Assembly: GCF_900088825.1 (NCBI RefSeq)
Contig: NZ_LT592170.1
Coordinates: 604,589-668,588, forward strand
Source: Thiomonas delicata
GTDB lineage: Bacteria > Pseudomonadota > Gammaproteobacteria > Burkholderiales > Burkholderiaceae_C
Length of the DNA: 64,000 nucleotides
Direction of reading: 5' to 3'
The translations under genes were made by a program, and so were the position numbers. Position 1 is the first letter of the stretch. Every line of letters begins with the position of its first letter. Of this stretch, positions 55,361-64,000 are shown piece after piece. The notes beneath the pieces are model-generated. The model made no database searches and had not been told where the DNA came from. It was given only the letters and a program-made list of their open reading frames with translations.

Positions 55361-56368
55361 TCAGCGCATGCGCTCGGCGGCTTTGGGGTTGATCAGACCG
55401 TCTGTATGTCCGTCGGCGAAACGCTTGATCGCTTCGAATGCCTGACCGAACAGGTATTCGTAGTTTTCCAGTTCCACATAGCCCACATGCGGGGTGCAGA
55501 TGGCGTTTTCGAGCCGCAGCAAGGGATTGCCGCGCATGATGGGTTCGGACTCGAAGACGTCCACCGCAGCCATGCCGGGCCGACCCCGGTTCAGGGCCGC
55601 CACCAGGGCATCGGGCGCAATCAATTCGGCGCGCGCGGTATTCACGAGCACGGCCTGTGGCTTCATCAGCGTCAGATCCGCCAGGGTGATGAGGTTGCGG
55701 GTGTCTTCGTTGAGGCGCAGATGCAAGCTGAGAACGTCGCTATGCGTAAAGAGCGCTTCGCGGCTCTCGGCGATGTCCATGCCGTCCTCGGCCGCAGCGC
55801 GGCGCGAGGCGTCGCGTCCCCAGACCATCACGCGCATGCCGAACGCCTGACCATAACGGCTCACGATGCGCCCGATGCGACCGTATCCCCAAATCCCCAG
55901 GGTCTTGCCAGCCAAGCGCTGTCCGAGACCGAAATTCACCGGCATGGACAGTGACTTCAAGCCAGGCTGTTGCCACGCCCCTTGCTTGAGGCTGGCGACA
56001 TATTGCGGAATGCGGCGCATGGCAGCCATGATCAGCGCCCAGGTGAATTCTGCGGCCGGAGCCGGATCTCCGCTGCCTTCGATGACGCCGATGCCAAGTT
56101 TTGTGCAGGCCTCGACGTCCAGGTGGGGGCCGGCGCGGCCGGTCTGCACGACCAATTTAAGTTTTGGGCATTTGTCCAAAACCGCGCGGTTGAGGGCGGT
56201 GCGCTCGCGGTTGAGCACCACGACCTGCGCATCGCGCAGGCGCACGGCAAGCTGGCCGGCGCCCTTGACGTTGTTATTGAAGACTTTGACGTCGTGACCG
56301 GCTAGATTGGTGAAACAGGCCAGCTTGCGCACGGCGTCCTGATAGTCGTCCAGGATCACGATGTTCAT
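55361..56368 (-). CDS. D-2-hydroxyacid dehydrogenase (SerA-like)
   Basis: This 335-residue NAD-dependent enzyme belongs to the D-isomer 2-hydroxyacid dehydrogenase family. The Rossmann motif is in LAGKTLGIWGYGRIGRIVSR (about residues 145-164). The catalytic Arg lies in VNTARAELI, the Glu in FESEPIMRGNPLL and the His in TPHVGYVELENYEY. The frame is open well upstream, but the ATG at 56368 gives the family-like MNIVILDDYQDAVRKLACF. Relatives are often annotated phosphoglycerate dehydrogenase; no ACT domain is present, so serine biosynthesis is not assured. It is divergent from the CoxG-like gene. Confidence 0.85.
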   Translation of the reverse strand: MNIVILDDYQDAVRKLACFTNLAGHDVKVFNNNVKGAGQLAVRLRDAQVVVLNRERTALNRAVLDKCPKLKLVVQTGRAGPHLDVEACTKLGIGVIEGSGDPAPAAEFTWALIMAAMRRIPQYVASLKQGAWQQPGLKSLSMPVNFGLGQRLAGKTLGIWGYGRIGRIVSRYGQAFGMRVMVWGRDASRRAAAEDGMDIAESREALFTHSDVLSLHLRLNEDTRNLITLADLTLMKPQAVLVNTARAELIAPDALVAALNRGRPGMAAVDVFESEPIMRGNPLLRLENAICTPHVGYVELENYEYLFGQAFEAIKRFADGHTDGLINPKAAERMR

Positions 56369-56570
56369 GGCGCAACTGTAGCGCGGTACGTGGCCCGGCG
56401 GTGGAATCATGGGCGCGATGGGCGATGCAAAACGCAACCCCATAAGCCCTGACAGGTTTTTCCCGAATTTTGCTGCACTGCAGCTTGAATGTTGAGATCC
56501 CCAGGGAATATAAGTACAAAACGATATTGCAGCACCCGCTGCACGCAACCCCAAGACTATCGAGGCCAAC

Positions 56571-57137
56571 ATGGACGTCCAAGGCAAACGCAACATTCCA
56601 CTTACACCGGCCCAAACTTGGGAGGCGCTCAATGCGACGCAGATGCTGAAAGCCTGCATTCCTGGGTGCGAGTCCGTGACCCAAATCGGCGAAGGACAGT
56701 TCGAGGTCGTGCAGGTTCTCGATATCGCCGGCTACAAAACGCGCTTTTCGAGCACGTTGACGCTGGAGGACGTGAATCCGCCGCACAGCTATGTGCTGCG
56801 CTTCGAGGGCAATGGCGGCAACGCCGGGTTCGGCATCGGGCGTGCGCTCATCGCCCTGCAGCCCAACGATGGCGGCACGCAGATGAACTATCAGGCGAGT
56901 GCCGAGGTTGGCGGCGCGATCGCGCAGATGGGCCAGGCCGCTGTGGATCAGGCCGTCAAGGGCCTGATCGAGGATTTTTTCAACCGTTTTGAGCGCAATG
57001 TGCGCGGGGAAGCGGGCGTGCAGGCGCCGGGCAGCGTGGTCGAACGCCTGTGGTTCATGATGCCGCCATGGGCGTGGGCGATTTCAACCCTTGTCGCCGT
57101 TTTCATCATTTATTGGGGCTTGCACGGGACTTGGTAA
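56571..57137 (+). CDS. CoxG-like SRPBCC-fold protein with C-terminal membrane anchor
   Basis: The 188-residue protein starts MDVQGKRNIPLTPAQTWEAL and continues with MLKACIPGCESVTQIGEGQF, the signature of the CO dehydrogenase subunit G (CoxG/CutG) family. A final hydrophobic helix (WAWAISTLVAVFIIYWGLHG) anchors it in the membrane. CoxG proteins recruit molybdenum CO dehydrogenases to the membrane, but no coxMSL genes are in this window. Many family members stand alone and have no known role. It is flanked by unrelated genes. Confidence 0.82.
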   Translation: MDVQGKRNIPLTPAQTWEALNATQMLKACIPGCESVTQIGEGQFEVVQVLDIAGYKTRFSSTLTLEDVNPPHSYVLRFEGNGGNAGFGIGRALIALQPNDGGTQMNYQASAEVGGAIAQMGQAAVDQAVKGLIEDFFNRFERNVRGEAGVQAPGSVVERLWFMMPPWAWAISTLVAVFIIYWGLHGTW

Positions 57138-57224
57138 GCGCCTTTCGAATGGGCTTCGACGCGCCGGTGATTCCCGCCCCGGCGGCGGCTGGCGCAGGAC
57201 GCGTTGGGGTTGGGCGGCGTCGCG

Positions 57225-57578
57225 TCAGTCGGTCAACTCGCTGCACAACGCCTGCACGACGGTCCGTACCTGCGGCGTCTTGATGCGGTAGAGCATGAAG
57301 CGACCGCGCCGCTGCGCCGCAACGATGTTTTCGGTGCGCAGGCGCGAGAGTTGCTGGGATAGCGCGGCTTGACGCATGCCCACCTCGCGCTCCAGGTCGC
57401 GCACGCACATTTCACCGTCCATCAACAGGCATAGGATGGCCAGCCGCTCGCGGTGCGCCATGGCCTTGAGTACCCGCACGGCCGTGGCACCGGCATCTCC
57501 CCGCAAGATCTCGGCGCGGTGTGTGCCTGGGGACGACAGGTCGAGAACGTGTCCGGCGGATGTGACTGCAGTTTCCAT
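57225..57578 (-). CDS. ArsR-family regulator, possibly persulfide-sensing (BigR/SqrR-like)
   Basis: This 117-residue winged-helix repressor has the usual ArsR core: LKAMAHRERLAILCLLMDGE (helix alpha-2), REVGMRQAALSQQLSRLRTE (recognition helix) and AQRRGRFMLYRI (wing). Cys50 in the ILC segment and Cys112 in the last helix sit where BigR/SqrR-type regulators carry their persulfide-sensing pair; Cys58 is additional. The motif for metal binding (ELCVCDL-like) is altered to MCVRDL. I placed the start at METAV because the upstream extension looks non-coding. It is divergent from an MFS transporter, its likely target. Confidence 0.8.
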   Translation of the reverse strand: METAVTSAGHVLDLSSPGTHRAEILRGDAGATAVRVLKAMAHRERLAILCLLMDGEMCVRDLEREVGMRQAALSQQLSRLRTENIVAAQRRGRFMLYRIKTPQVRTVVQALCSELTD

Positions 57579-57779
57579 GCGTCCTAGTCTATGGATTCGG
57601 CGCGCCGATGTTTTGATGCAGCACAAAGCTCATGCCCGGCCAGGGCATGATCCGTGCTTGACACAAGACGTTTCGCATGGCGCCGGATCGATGGCTGGGC
57701 GCCCGAAGGCCGGCATGGGGAGGCTGTCTGCAGCACAGGGCTCGCGCTGCTAGAGTGGACGGTGCCATCCTTGTCGTGT

Positions 57780-59105
57780 ATGTCCAGTCCTCCAAACGCC
57801 ACATCTCATCCGCCCTTGCGCCTTTCGTTGTCGATGTGGGCACTCGCGGCGGCGGCTTATCTGGCAGGGTTTTTCCTGCGTGTGACGCCAGGGGTGCTCA
57901 ACGTGCCGTTGATGCGCGATTTCCACCTCAACGCGGCCCAACTAGGCAATCTGGCCTCGTTTTATTTTTATTTCTACGCCGCATCCCAGATTCCAACCGG
58001 GGTTGCGAACGATCGCTGGGGGCCGAAAAAGCTCATCGTATTCGGCACCTTCCTGACCGCCGTGGGGACGCTCCTGTTCGCCATGGCGCCCAACTACGCG
58101 GTGGCATTGTTGGCGCGCGGCATGATCGGCCTAGGGCATGGGGTGGCTTGGGTTTCTCTGCTGGAAATCGCGGCACGATGGTTTGCACCGCGCGTCTTCG
58201 GCACCATGTCGGGCTTGTCGCTGGGTGCTGGCACCTTGGGTGCCGTGCTTGCGCAGGCACCGCTGCTGGCAATGAGCCGCTGGTGGGGTTGGCGCGAATC
58301 CCTGGCCGGTGTCGGACTGGTTTGCCTGCTCCTGGCGCTGCTGGCTTGGCGTGTGATCCGCAATTCCCCGCATGAGCTTGGGTTTCGCGATTACCTCCCG
58401 GAGCGGACCCCAAGCTCGCTGGCCCAGGTTCTGCGTGGCTTGCGTGATGTCTGGGGTTGGCGCAACACAGCCTTGCTGTTCGTCGCCCCGAGCGGGATTT
58501 GCGGGGCCTTTCTCACCTTCACCACGCTTTGGGGAACGCCTTTCCTGGAGCAGCATCGGGGGATGAGCGGCCCGCAGGCTTCGTGGATGATTGCCGCGAT
58601 GCTGGTGGCGTTCTCGGTGGGCGGCATGGCCTGGGGGCGTTTTTCGGATCGCCTCCATCGACGCAAGCTACCTTATGTCGTGGGCGGGGGCATGACCCTG
58701 GCTGGATTCGCGCTGCTCAGCTTATGGCCCCAGGCGCCGGGCGTGCTTCTGTTCGGCGTCCTGCTGGCCAGCGCCCTGGGTGCGGGCGCGATGGTGGTGG
58801 GGTTTGCCTGGGCCAAGGAGTCCGTTCCGCAGCATCTGGCCGGCACGGCAACCGGCGTGCACAACACGGGGGTGATGATCGGCGCGCTCGTCCAACTCCC
58901 TTTGCTGGGCTGGGTGCTCGATGCCCTGTGGGCGGGGCGTGCGTTGGGCGGCGTGCGCCAGTACGACGAACACGCCTTTCAGGTGGCTTTCGGCGTCTTG
59001 ATGGTTTGGGTCGCTGTTGCGCTGGCGTGCGTGCTGGCGGCTCGGGAAACCCATGCCCGCCCCTACGCGAACCTGGTTCCGGTCCGTACCGAAGGGGCGG
59101 TTTGA
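57780..59105 (+). CDS. MFS transporter
   Basis: The 441-residue protein has twelve predicted membrane helices in two halves. A family motif after helix 2, ASQIPTGVANDRWGPKKLIV, includes the GxxxDRxGxK-type loop; the equivalent in the second half is GMAWGRFSDRLHRRKLPYVV. It resembles the NarK/OxlT-like anion transporters loosely, and the substrate cannot be inferred. The ATG at 57780 starts MSSPPNATSHPPL. The neighbouring divergent ArsR regulator, 200 bp away, may control it. Confidence 0.85.
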   Translation: MSSPPNATSHPPLRLSLSMWALAAAAYLAGFFLRVTPGVLNVPLMRDFHLNAAQLGNLASFYFYFYAASQIPTGVANDRWGPKKLIVFGTFLTAVGTLLFAMAPNYAVALLARGMIGLGHGVAWVSLLEIAARWFAPRVFGTMSGLSLGAGTLGAVLAQAPLLAMSRWWGWRESLAGVGLVCLLLALLAWRVIRNSPHELGFRDYLPERTPSSLAQVLRGLRDVWGWRNTALLFVAPSGICGAFLTFTTLWGTPFLEQHRGMSGPQASWMIAAMLVAFSVGGMAWGRFSDRLHRRKLPYVVGGGMTLAGFALLSLWPQAPGVLLFGVLLASALGAGAMVVGFAWAKESVPQHLAGTATGVHNTGVMIGALVQLPLLGWVLDALWAGRALGGVRQYDEHAFQVAFGVLMVWVAVALACVLAARETHARPYANLVPVRTEGAV

Positions 59106-59114
59106 ACGCGACGC

Positions 59115-59399
59115 TCAGTGGGCGTGCAGATTCTGGCGCGACAAGGCCGAAAAACTGTCGAGGAATTCATCAATGTCGTCGGTGGTCGGCGACCCCGCCA
59201 TCAGGTTTTGCACGCGCTGACGAAACCCGTCGGCAACCGGGCCTTCGATGAAAATTTCCTTCTGGGCAAATTTATCCACAATCTCGAAGCCACCATGCTG
59301 GGCGTCGGCGGCGCCGTCTTCGAAGGGCTGCTCGTTGTGGTGGGCCCAGTTGAGCTGAAAGACGCTGAATGCGTCGGAGTCATAGATCATGGTTTGCAT
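59115..59399 (-). CDS. DUF3567 family protein
   Basis: The 94-residue protein MQTMIYDSDAFSVFQLNWAH... fits DUF3567, a small acidic protein nearly restricted to Burkholderiales. It ends with TTDDIDEFLDSFSALSRQNL, the typical C-terminal helix. The frame is open 15 codons further upstream, but family proteins start at the MQxxIYxS motif. The function is unknown. It is convergent with the MFS gene, with nine bases between the stops. Confidence 0.8.
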   Translation of the reverse strand: MQTMIYDSDAFSVFQLNWAHHNEQPFEDGAADAQHGGFEIVDKFAQKEIFIEGPVADGFRQRVQNLMAGSPTTDDIDEFLDSFSALSRQNLHAH

Positions 59400-59686
59400 G
59401 GCGAGCCTCGCGTTGAGATTTGCGGCAAAGTCCGAACGGTTCATGCACTGCGACGAAACCCGCCAATCAGCCCGATGAACATTCGTTTTCGAGTTTGATC
59501 AGCAGATAGGGACGAACTAGCAAGAATCAAGCCCGATCCGGATGGGGGCGCCGGCCAGTGTCTTTGTGCCCATAACGCAGTCGGCGACCCCCAGGTGCAC
59601 AGACCGAGCGAGATCCATCGACATAACGACACAACAGCCATGTGTGTAATGCTGTGAATGGAGTTACTAAGTGTAAATACTGGTGC

Positions 59687-59698
59687 ATTGTCTGACAT
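59687..59698 (+). promoter_or_regulatory. possible GntR-type operator upstream of lactate permease
   Basis: TGTCTGACA (59689-59697) is a 4-1-4 dyad of the TNGTC/GACNA type bound by FadR-subfamily GntR regulators, which commonly control lactate genes. It lies about 160 bp upstream of the permease start. The rest of 59400-59853 shows no gene; a frame open across it is an artefact of GC-rich composition. The regulator itself is not in the window. Confidence 0.3.
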
Positions 59699-59853
59699 CA
59701 GGTTGCCAGCGGACATTCTGGGGGGAACAATCTGCAACAACTGCCCATGGTTCAGCGCGCCAACACCCATTGGGGCCGAACCAAGATTCGGGCACGAGAA
59801 CAATCAGGCACCCAGACCACGCCGGCCTTTCGAGCCGCCATCAGGAGACTTCA

Positions 59854-61503
59854 TTGAACCCTTCGACCGCCTTGCCCGCGGGCATCGTTTTCACGCAACC
59901 GCTCACCCCCATTGCGGGCTCGCTACTGTTGTCCTTTCTGGTCGCGGCGATTCCCATCGCCGTGGCCCTGATCATGCTTGGCGTGCTGCGCCGGCCCGCC
60001 TGGCAGGCCTCGCTGGCCGGGCTGGTCACGGGCCTGGTCATTGCCGTCGGGGCCTGGGGCATGCCGGTCGGCCTAGCCCTCAACTCGGTGGCCGCGGGCA
60101 TGGCGCTGGCGCTGATGCCGGTGATGTGGATCGTGTTCAATGCCTTGTTGCTCTACAACGTGGCCGTGAAGTCGGGTCGTTTCGAGCAGTTCCGGCAATG
60201 GATGCTCGATCACCTGCCGGACGACCGCCGCCTGGTGCTGCTGGTGGTGGCGTTTTCCTTCGGCTGCCTGCTGGAGGGGATCTCGGGTTTCGGCACGCCG
60301 GTGGCCATCACCAGCGCGCTGCTCATCGGCCTCGGTTTTCCGGCCCTCGAGGCCCTGACCTACACCCTGATCTTCAACACCGCTCCGGTGGCTTTCGGCG
60401 CCCTGGGCGTGCCCATCACGGTGCTGGGCGCCGTCACCAGCATGCACCCGGACACGCTGGGGGCGATGGTGGGGCGGCAATTGCCGTTCTTCGCGTTCCT
60501 GCTGCCGTTCTACGTGGTGGGGCTGTATGGCGGGGTCAAGTCCATCGCCAAGCTGTCGCCGGCCCTGGTGGTGTCGGGCGGCAGCTTCGCGCTCACCCAG
60601 TTCGCCACCTCCAACTTCATCAGCTACCAACTTACCGACGTGCTGGCCTCGCTGGTGTCGCTGATCGTCACGGTGGGTTTCCTGAAGGTCTGGAAGCCGG
60701 AGCCGGACCCCGCCTACACCGTGGTGCGCAGCCAGGCGCAGGCCAGTGGCGCGCAGCGCGTGGGCTATGGCGGCTGGATGCCGTGGGTGGTGGTCTCGGT
60801 GGTGGTGATCGTTTGGGTCAATCTCAAGCTGTTCACCATCGGCGAGGCCAAGGTGCTGTGGCCCGGGCTCGACAAGGCGGTCTTCATCAGTCTCTATAAA
60901 AAGCCTTACGTGGCGCTGTGGGATTTCCAGCCCATGGGTACCGGCACGGCCATCCTGCTGGCGGCCATCATCACCGCCGCATGGACCCGCACATCGGTGG
61001 CGGATTTCTTCGGCTGCGTCTGGAAGACCTGGGTGCAGACCCGCATCGCCATCATCACGGTGATGATGATCGTCGGCCTGGCCTTCCTGCTGAACTACTC
61101 GGGCATGAGCTACACCCTGGGGCTGGGCGTGGCGTCCGCCGGCGCGCTGTTCCCGCTGGTCTCGGCCTTCCTGGGCTGGATTGCGGTGTTTCTTTCCGGC
61201 AGCGACACCTCCGGCAATGCCCTGTTTGGCAACCTGCAGGTGGTGGCGGCCAAACAGCTGGGCCTCGACCCGGTGCTGATGGCGGCGACGAATTCCTCCG
61301 GTGGCGTGATGGGCAAGATGATCTCGCCGCAAAACATCGCCACCGGCGTGTCCACCACCGAACTCAAGGGCAAGGAAGGCCTGGTGTTCGCCCGCACCTT
61401 CTGGCACAGCGTGTTTCTCACGGCGCTGCTGGGAATCCTGGTGGTGTTGCAGCAGCATGTGATGCCCTGGATGATCCCCGCCCTGCCGACGCTGCATCAC
61501 TGA
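59854..61503 (+). CDS. lldP: L-lactate permease LldP
   Basis: LldP (549 aa) is an LctP-family symporter that brings L-lactate (and glycolate or D-lactate) into the cell with protons. About 12-14 membrane helices are visible. The conserved blocks are FSFGCLLEGISGFGTPVAIT, TYTLIFNTAPVAFGALGVPI, LGWIAVFLSGSDTSGNALFG and NSSGGVMGKMISPQNIATG. The best start is a TTG at 59854 with AGGAGA seven bases upstream; no in-frame ATG follows until deep in the first helix. No lactate dehydrogenase gene is adjacent. Confidence 0.92.
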   Translation: MNPSTALPAGIVFTQPLTPIAGSLLLSFLVAAIPIAVALIMLGVLRRPAWQASLAGLVTGLVIAVGAWGMPVGLALNSVAAGMALALMPVMWIVFNALLLYNVAVKSGRFEQFRQWMLDHLPDDRRLVLLVVAFSFGCLLEGISGFGTPVAITSALLIGLGFPALEALTYTLIFNTAPVAFGALGVPITVLGAVTSMHPDTLGAMVGRQLPFFAFLLPFYVVGLYGGVKSIAKLSPALVVSGGSFALTQFATSNFISYQLTDVLASLVSLIVTVGFLKVWKPEPDPAYTVVRSQAQASGAQRVGYGGWMPWVVVSVVVIVWVNLKLFTIGEAKVLWPGLDKAVFISLYKKPYVALWDFQPMGTGTAILLAAIITAAWTRTSVADFFGCVWKTWVQTRIAIITVMMIVGLAFLLNYSGMSYTLGLGVASAGALFPLVSAFLGWIAVFLSGSDTSGNALFGNLQVVAAKQLGLDPVLMAATNSSGGVMGKMISPQNIATGVSTTELKGKEGLVFARTFWHSVFLTALLGILVVLQQHVMPWMIPALPTLHH

Positions 61504-61507
61504 GATG

Positions 61508-61527
61508 GGCGCCGGTTTGCCGGCGCC
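61508..61527 (+). terminator. hairpin after lldP
   Basis: GGCGCCGG-TTTG-CCGGCGCC is a perfect 8-bp stem four bases after the lldP stop, without a following T-run. Confidence 0.4.
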
Positions 61528-61621
61528 GGCGGGTCCGTGCTTCGGCCGGGTGGCGCCACGCGCGGGGTGGGCCGCTTGGCGGCGCGGATCGCGCAACCCA
61601 ACCCGCGCAAGGAGAGTCGGC

Positions 61622-61936
61622 ATGACGGACAAGGCGCAGGCGAAGGCCTCGGCGGAGATCATTGATGGCTGGCAATGCATCGGATGCGGCAAGATCGACG
61701 TGGATCGGCCTTGCCTTGGCGTCTGCCAGGACCGGCGCGTCAGGCTGGTTTACGCCGAGGATTACCTCGCCTTGGCGGCCAGGCTGGATCATCTGGAAGC
61801 GCGCAACAAGCGGCTGGAATCCCTGGCCAGGCGGGTCAAGCTGGCCAAGCCCAAGCCCTCGGCGTGGGAGCACTCCTACCGCGCGCTGCAGGAAGAGGCC
61901 ATCCGTGTTCTGGCCGAGGACGATAGGCGTTCATGA
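61622..61936 (+). CDS. small zinc-ribbon-like hypothetical protein
   Basis: The 104-residue protein has a cysteine cluster near the N-terminus (WQCIGCGKIDVDRPCLGVCQ, four cysteines) suggesting a zinc or iron knuckle. A helical, possibly coiled-coil region follows (ALAARLDHLEARNKRLESLA), then a conserved-looking tail SAWEHSYRALQEEAIRVLAE. GGAGA precedes the ATG. I do not recognise a characterised family. It follows lldP by 118 bp and might belong to the same transcript. Confidence 0.7.
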   Translation: MTDKAQAKASAEIIDGWQCIGCGKIDVDRPCLGVCQDRRVRLVYAEDYLALAARLDHLEARNKRLESLARRVKLAKPKPSAWEHSYRALQEEAIRVLAEDDRRS

Positions 61937-61973
61937 TGCCGGGCTTCAAAACCGGACCGGTGCGTCGTTGAAA

Positions 61974-62978
61974 TCAGCCTGACCTCGCCGCCGCTGCGGC
62001 AATGTCGAGCGCGCGCAGCCGCAGGGCCGGGTCGAAGACGTCGCACACCAGCATGAATTCGTCGGCCTGGGTCGCCTCGGCCAAGGCGGCAAAGCCTTGG
62101 CGTACCGTGGCGGGACTGCCGATCACCGCGGCAGCCAGGAAGTCAGCGATGGCGGCGCGCTCCTGCGGCGGCAAGCGGGTCAGGAAATCCTGAGACGGCG
62201 GCTGCAGGCGGCGCCGTTCGCCCCGCAGAATGCCAAGAACGCGCTGGTAGGTGCTGCTGGCGAGGTATTCGGCTTCATCGTCGGTGGGGGCCGCGATCAG
62301 CGGCACGCCGATCATCACGTAAGGCTTGTCGAGCACGCTGGAAGGCTGAAAGCGCTGCCGGTAGAGCGCGATCGCCTGCAGTAAAAGACGCGGCGCGAAG
62401 TGCGACGCGAAGGCATAGGGCAACCCGCGCGCGGCCGCCAGCTGGGCGGAAAACAGGCTAGAACCCAGCAGCCAGATGGGGACGTTGGTCCCTGCCCCCG
62501 GCGTGGCCACCAGGCGCTGGCCGGGCTGCGCCGGGCCGAGCAGATGCTGGAGTTCGGCCACATCGCGCGGGAAGTCGTCTTCGGTTTCCACCCGGTCGCG
62601 GCGCAAGGCACGCATGGTCAGCCCGTCGGTTCCCGGGGCACGGCCCAGGCCGAGATCGATGCGGCCTGGATACAGCTCGGCCAGGGTGCCGAACGCTTCC
62701 GCGACGACCAGCGGCGCGTGGTTCGGCAACATGATGCCGCCTGAGCCGACCCGGATCTGCCGGGTGCCGCCGGCGATATGGCCGACCAGCACCGCGGTGG
62801 CGGAACTCGCGATGCCGGGTATGTTGTGATGCTCGGCCAGCCAGTAGCGCTTGAAGCCCAGCGATTCGGCATGACGGGCCGTGCGCAGGGCAAGGGACAG
62901 CGCTTCGCCGACCGTGCCGTTCTCGCGCACGGCAACCAGGTCGAGCATGGAAAGTGTGAGGTTCAAGGAGGTTTGCAT
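61974..62978 (-). CDS. LLM-class flavin-dependent oxidoreductase (luciferase-like)
   Basis: This protein of about 334 residues belongs to the bacterial luciferase-like monooxygenase family (YhbW/MsnO8 type). It starts [20 protein letters not shown], has [20 protein letters not shown], then [20 protein letters not shown] and [20 protein letters not shown], all conserved in the FMN-binding TIM barrel. ATGs at 62978, 62987 and 62993 are all possible; none has a clear ribosome-binding site, and I took the one nearest the conserved core. The substrate is unknown. It is divergent from the cytochrome oxidase gene. Confidence 0.88.
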   Translation of the reverse strand: MQTSLNLTLSMLDLVAVRENGTVGEALSLALRTARHAESLGFKRYWLAEHHNIPGIASSATAVLVGHIAGGTRQIRVGSGGIMLPNHAPLVVAEAFGTLAELYPGRIDLGLGRAPGTDGLTMRALRRDRVETEDDFPRDVAELQHLLGPAQPGQRLVATPGAGTNVPIWLLGSSLFSAQLAAARGLPYAFASHFAPRLLLQAIALYRQRFQPSSVLDKPYVMIGVPLIAAPTDDEAEYLASSTYQRVLGILRGERRRLQPPSQDFLTRLPPQERAAIADFLAAAVIGSPATVRQGFAALAEATQADEFMLVCDVFDPALRLRALDIAAAAARSG

Positions 62979-63251
62979 GCGCGCCATTTTCATGCGTTGC
63001 CGCCGATCCTGCTCGTGGCGGCTGTTCCGGGCCTGGGCCGCAACGTCAAATTCCACAACTCTTTGATCTGGGTCACCCGGATCAGGCCTAACCCTTAGGC
63101 GGCAGCTGCGGGCGGACAACTACAAAGCTGGGAACCCTGCGCATGGCTGTGGCGTGGCAGCGGTGTCGCGCCATCTGCGCGATCGTCCGTGCGCAGCCAG
63201 CCGATGACTGTCCGTTTCCCGCCGCCATTAAATTAAAACGAGGAGTGCCCG

Positions 63252-64000
63252 ATGAGCGCAGTGCTTGAGCCCGCCCACGCCCCGGCCCATGGTGCCGACC
63301 ATGCCCACGACCACCCGCACGGGTGGCGGCGTTGGCTGTTCTCGACTAACCACAAAGACATCGGAACGATGTACTTGGTGTTCGCCCTTGCGATGTTGTT
63401 CGTCGGGGGCGCTTTGGCGATGCTCATGCGCGCCGAGTTGTTCGAACCGGGGATCCAGTTTCTGAATCCCCAGCTCTATCTGTCCTTTGCCACCATGCAC
63501 GGCCTGATCATGATTTTTCTGGCCGTCATGCCCGCGTTGACGGGTCTGGCCAACTGGATGATTCCGCTGCAGATCGGCGCGCCCGACATGGCCTTCCCGC
63601 GCATGAACAACCTCAGTTTCTGGCTGCTCATCCCCGCTGCACTCCTTGGGGTGACGGCCCTTTTCGTTCCAGGCGGCGCTCCCGATACAGGTTGGACGCT
63701 CTACGCGCCGCTGACCATCCAGCAGGGCATGGGCATGGACCTGGTGATCTTCGCCGTTCACCTGCTGGGCGCATCGAGCATCATGGGCTCGATCAACATC
63801 ATCGTCACCATCCTGAACATGCGCGCGCCGGGCATGACGCTGATGAAGATGCCGATGTTCGCCTGGACCTGGCTGATCACGGCCTATCTGCTGATCGCCA
63901 TCATGCCGGTGCTGGCCGGGGCGGTGACCATGACGCTGACCGACCGTCATTTCGGCACCAGCTTCTTCAACGCCGCCGGCGGCGGCGACCCGGTGCTGTA
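63252..64000 (+). CDS. ctaD: cytochrome c oxidase subunit I, 3' end cut by window
   Basis: The first 249 residues of an aa3-type haem-copper oxidase subunit I are present. A histidine-rich leader is followed by WLFSTNHKDIGTMYLVFALA, then the low-spin haem ligand region SFATMHGLIMIFLAVMPALT and IGAPDMAFPRMNNLSFWLLI. The catalytic copper and haem-a3 ligands lie beyond the window. GAGG precedes the ATG by seven bases. No subunit II gene precedes it, unlike in the common ctaC-ctaD order, so the operon may be arranged with subunit I first. Confidence 0.92.
   Translation, partial: MSAVLEPAHAPAHGADHAHDHPHGWRRWLFSTNHKDIGTMYLVFALAMLFVGGALAMLMRAELFEPGIQFLNPQLYLSFATMHGLIMIFLAVMPALTGLANWMIPLQIGAPDMAFPRMNNLSFWLLIPAALLGVTALFVPGGAPDTGWTLYAPLTIQQGMGMDLVIFAVHLLGASSIMGSINIIVTILNMRAPGMTLMKMPMFAWTWLITAYLLIAIMPVLAGAVTMTLTDRHFGTSFFNAAGGGDPVL

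Noticed and set aside
59441..59803. 120-codon minus-strand ORF upstream of lldP
   Set aside because: No family signature, no ribosome-binding site, and it covers the probable regulatory region of lldP.
60073..61692. 539-codon minus-strand ORF opposite lldP
   Set aside because: It is antisense to the lactate permease and consists largely of His, Gln, Gly and Arg.

Overview
The window is about 64 kb of high-GC DNA, most likely chromosome of a betaproteobacterium of the order Burkholderiales. The gene order gyrB-dnaN-dnaA | rpmH-rnpA-yidD-yidC-mnmE places it at the replication origin. The hydrogenase genes closely resemble, from memory, the Cupriavidus necator hox/hyp set. The combination of an aerobic hydrogenase, a DsrE-type periplasmic protein, a BigR-like regulator and a protocatechuate 4,5-cleavage cluster would suit a Thiomonas-like mixotroph, but the genus is a guess.

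Region 1 (1-6619) is an operon for the protocatechuate 4,5-cleavage pathway: ligJ (cut by the window edge), ligK, a DUF1932 dehydrogenase, ligI, ligA, ligB, ligC and an aldo/keto reductase. Most junctions are short or overlapping, and a strong hairpin follows. Region 2 (6620-14272) holds a degraded ORF, a Fur-box-like site before an exported beta-barrel-like protein, a perfect 23-bp inverted repeat, and two overlapping c-di-GMP genes: an intact GGDEF protein and a PAS-GGDEF-EAL protein whose GGDEF motif reads GDDEF.

Region 3 (14273-37359) is a complete hydrogen-oxidation and hydrogen-sensing locus. On the minus strand are hoxK-hoxG-hoxZ (Tat-exported, six-cysteine, predicted O2-tolerant uptake [NiFe] hydrogenase) and a nickel permease. 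On the plus strand are hoxM-L-O-Q-R-T-V, hypAB, hoxA, hoxJ, hoxB, hoxC and hypF-C-D-E-X. The roughly 440-bp divergent gap carries a perfect -24/-12 sigma-54 element facing hoxK and a near-perfect one facing hoxM. The locus encodes its own circuit: HoxBC senses H2, HoxJ relays, HoxA activates sigma-54 RNA polymerase, and both arms are expressed. HypX suggests an aerobic source for the active-site CO ligand.

Region 4 (37360-44789) is a scarred accessory zone: a 5'-truncated queD-like gene, an integrase tail, a brnTA module with a truncated toxin and intact antitoxin, an orphan AAA+ ATPase, an IS1182-type transposase remnant, an array of seven related 16-bp repeats in two facing orientations (40645-41084), a DsrE-like protein, a lower-GC HAD dehalogenase/LysR pair, and further decayed ORFs.

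Region 5 (44790-54973) is the origin block. Region 6 (54974-64000) carries tatA, a D-2-hydroxyacid dehydrogenase, a CoxG-like protein, an ArsR regulator beside an MFS transporter, a DUF3567 protein, L-lactate permease, a small zinc-ribbon-like protein, a luciferase-like monooxygenase and the start of cytochrome c oxidase subunit I. No rRNA, tRNA or CRISPR array was seen.
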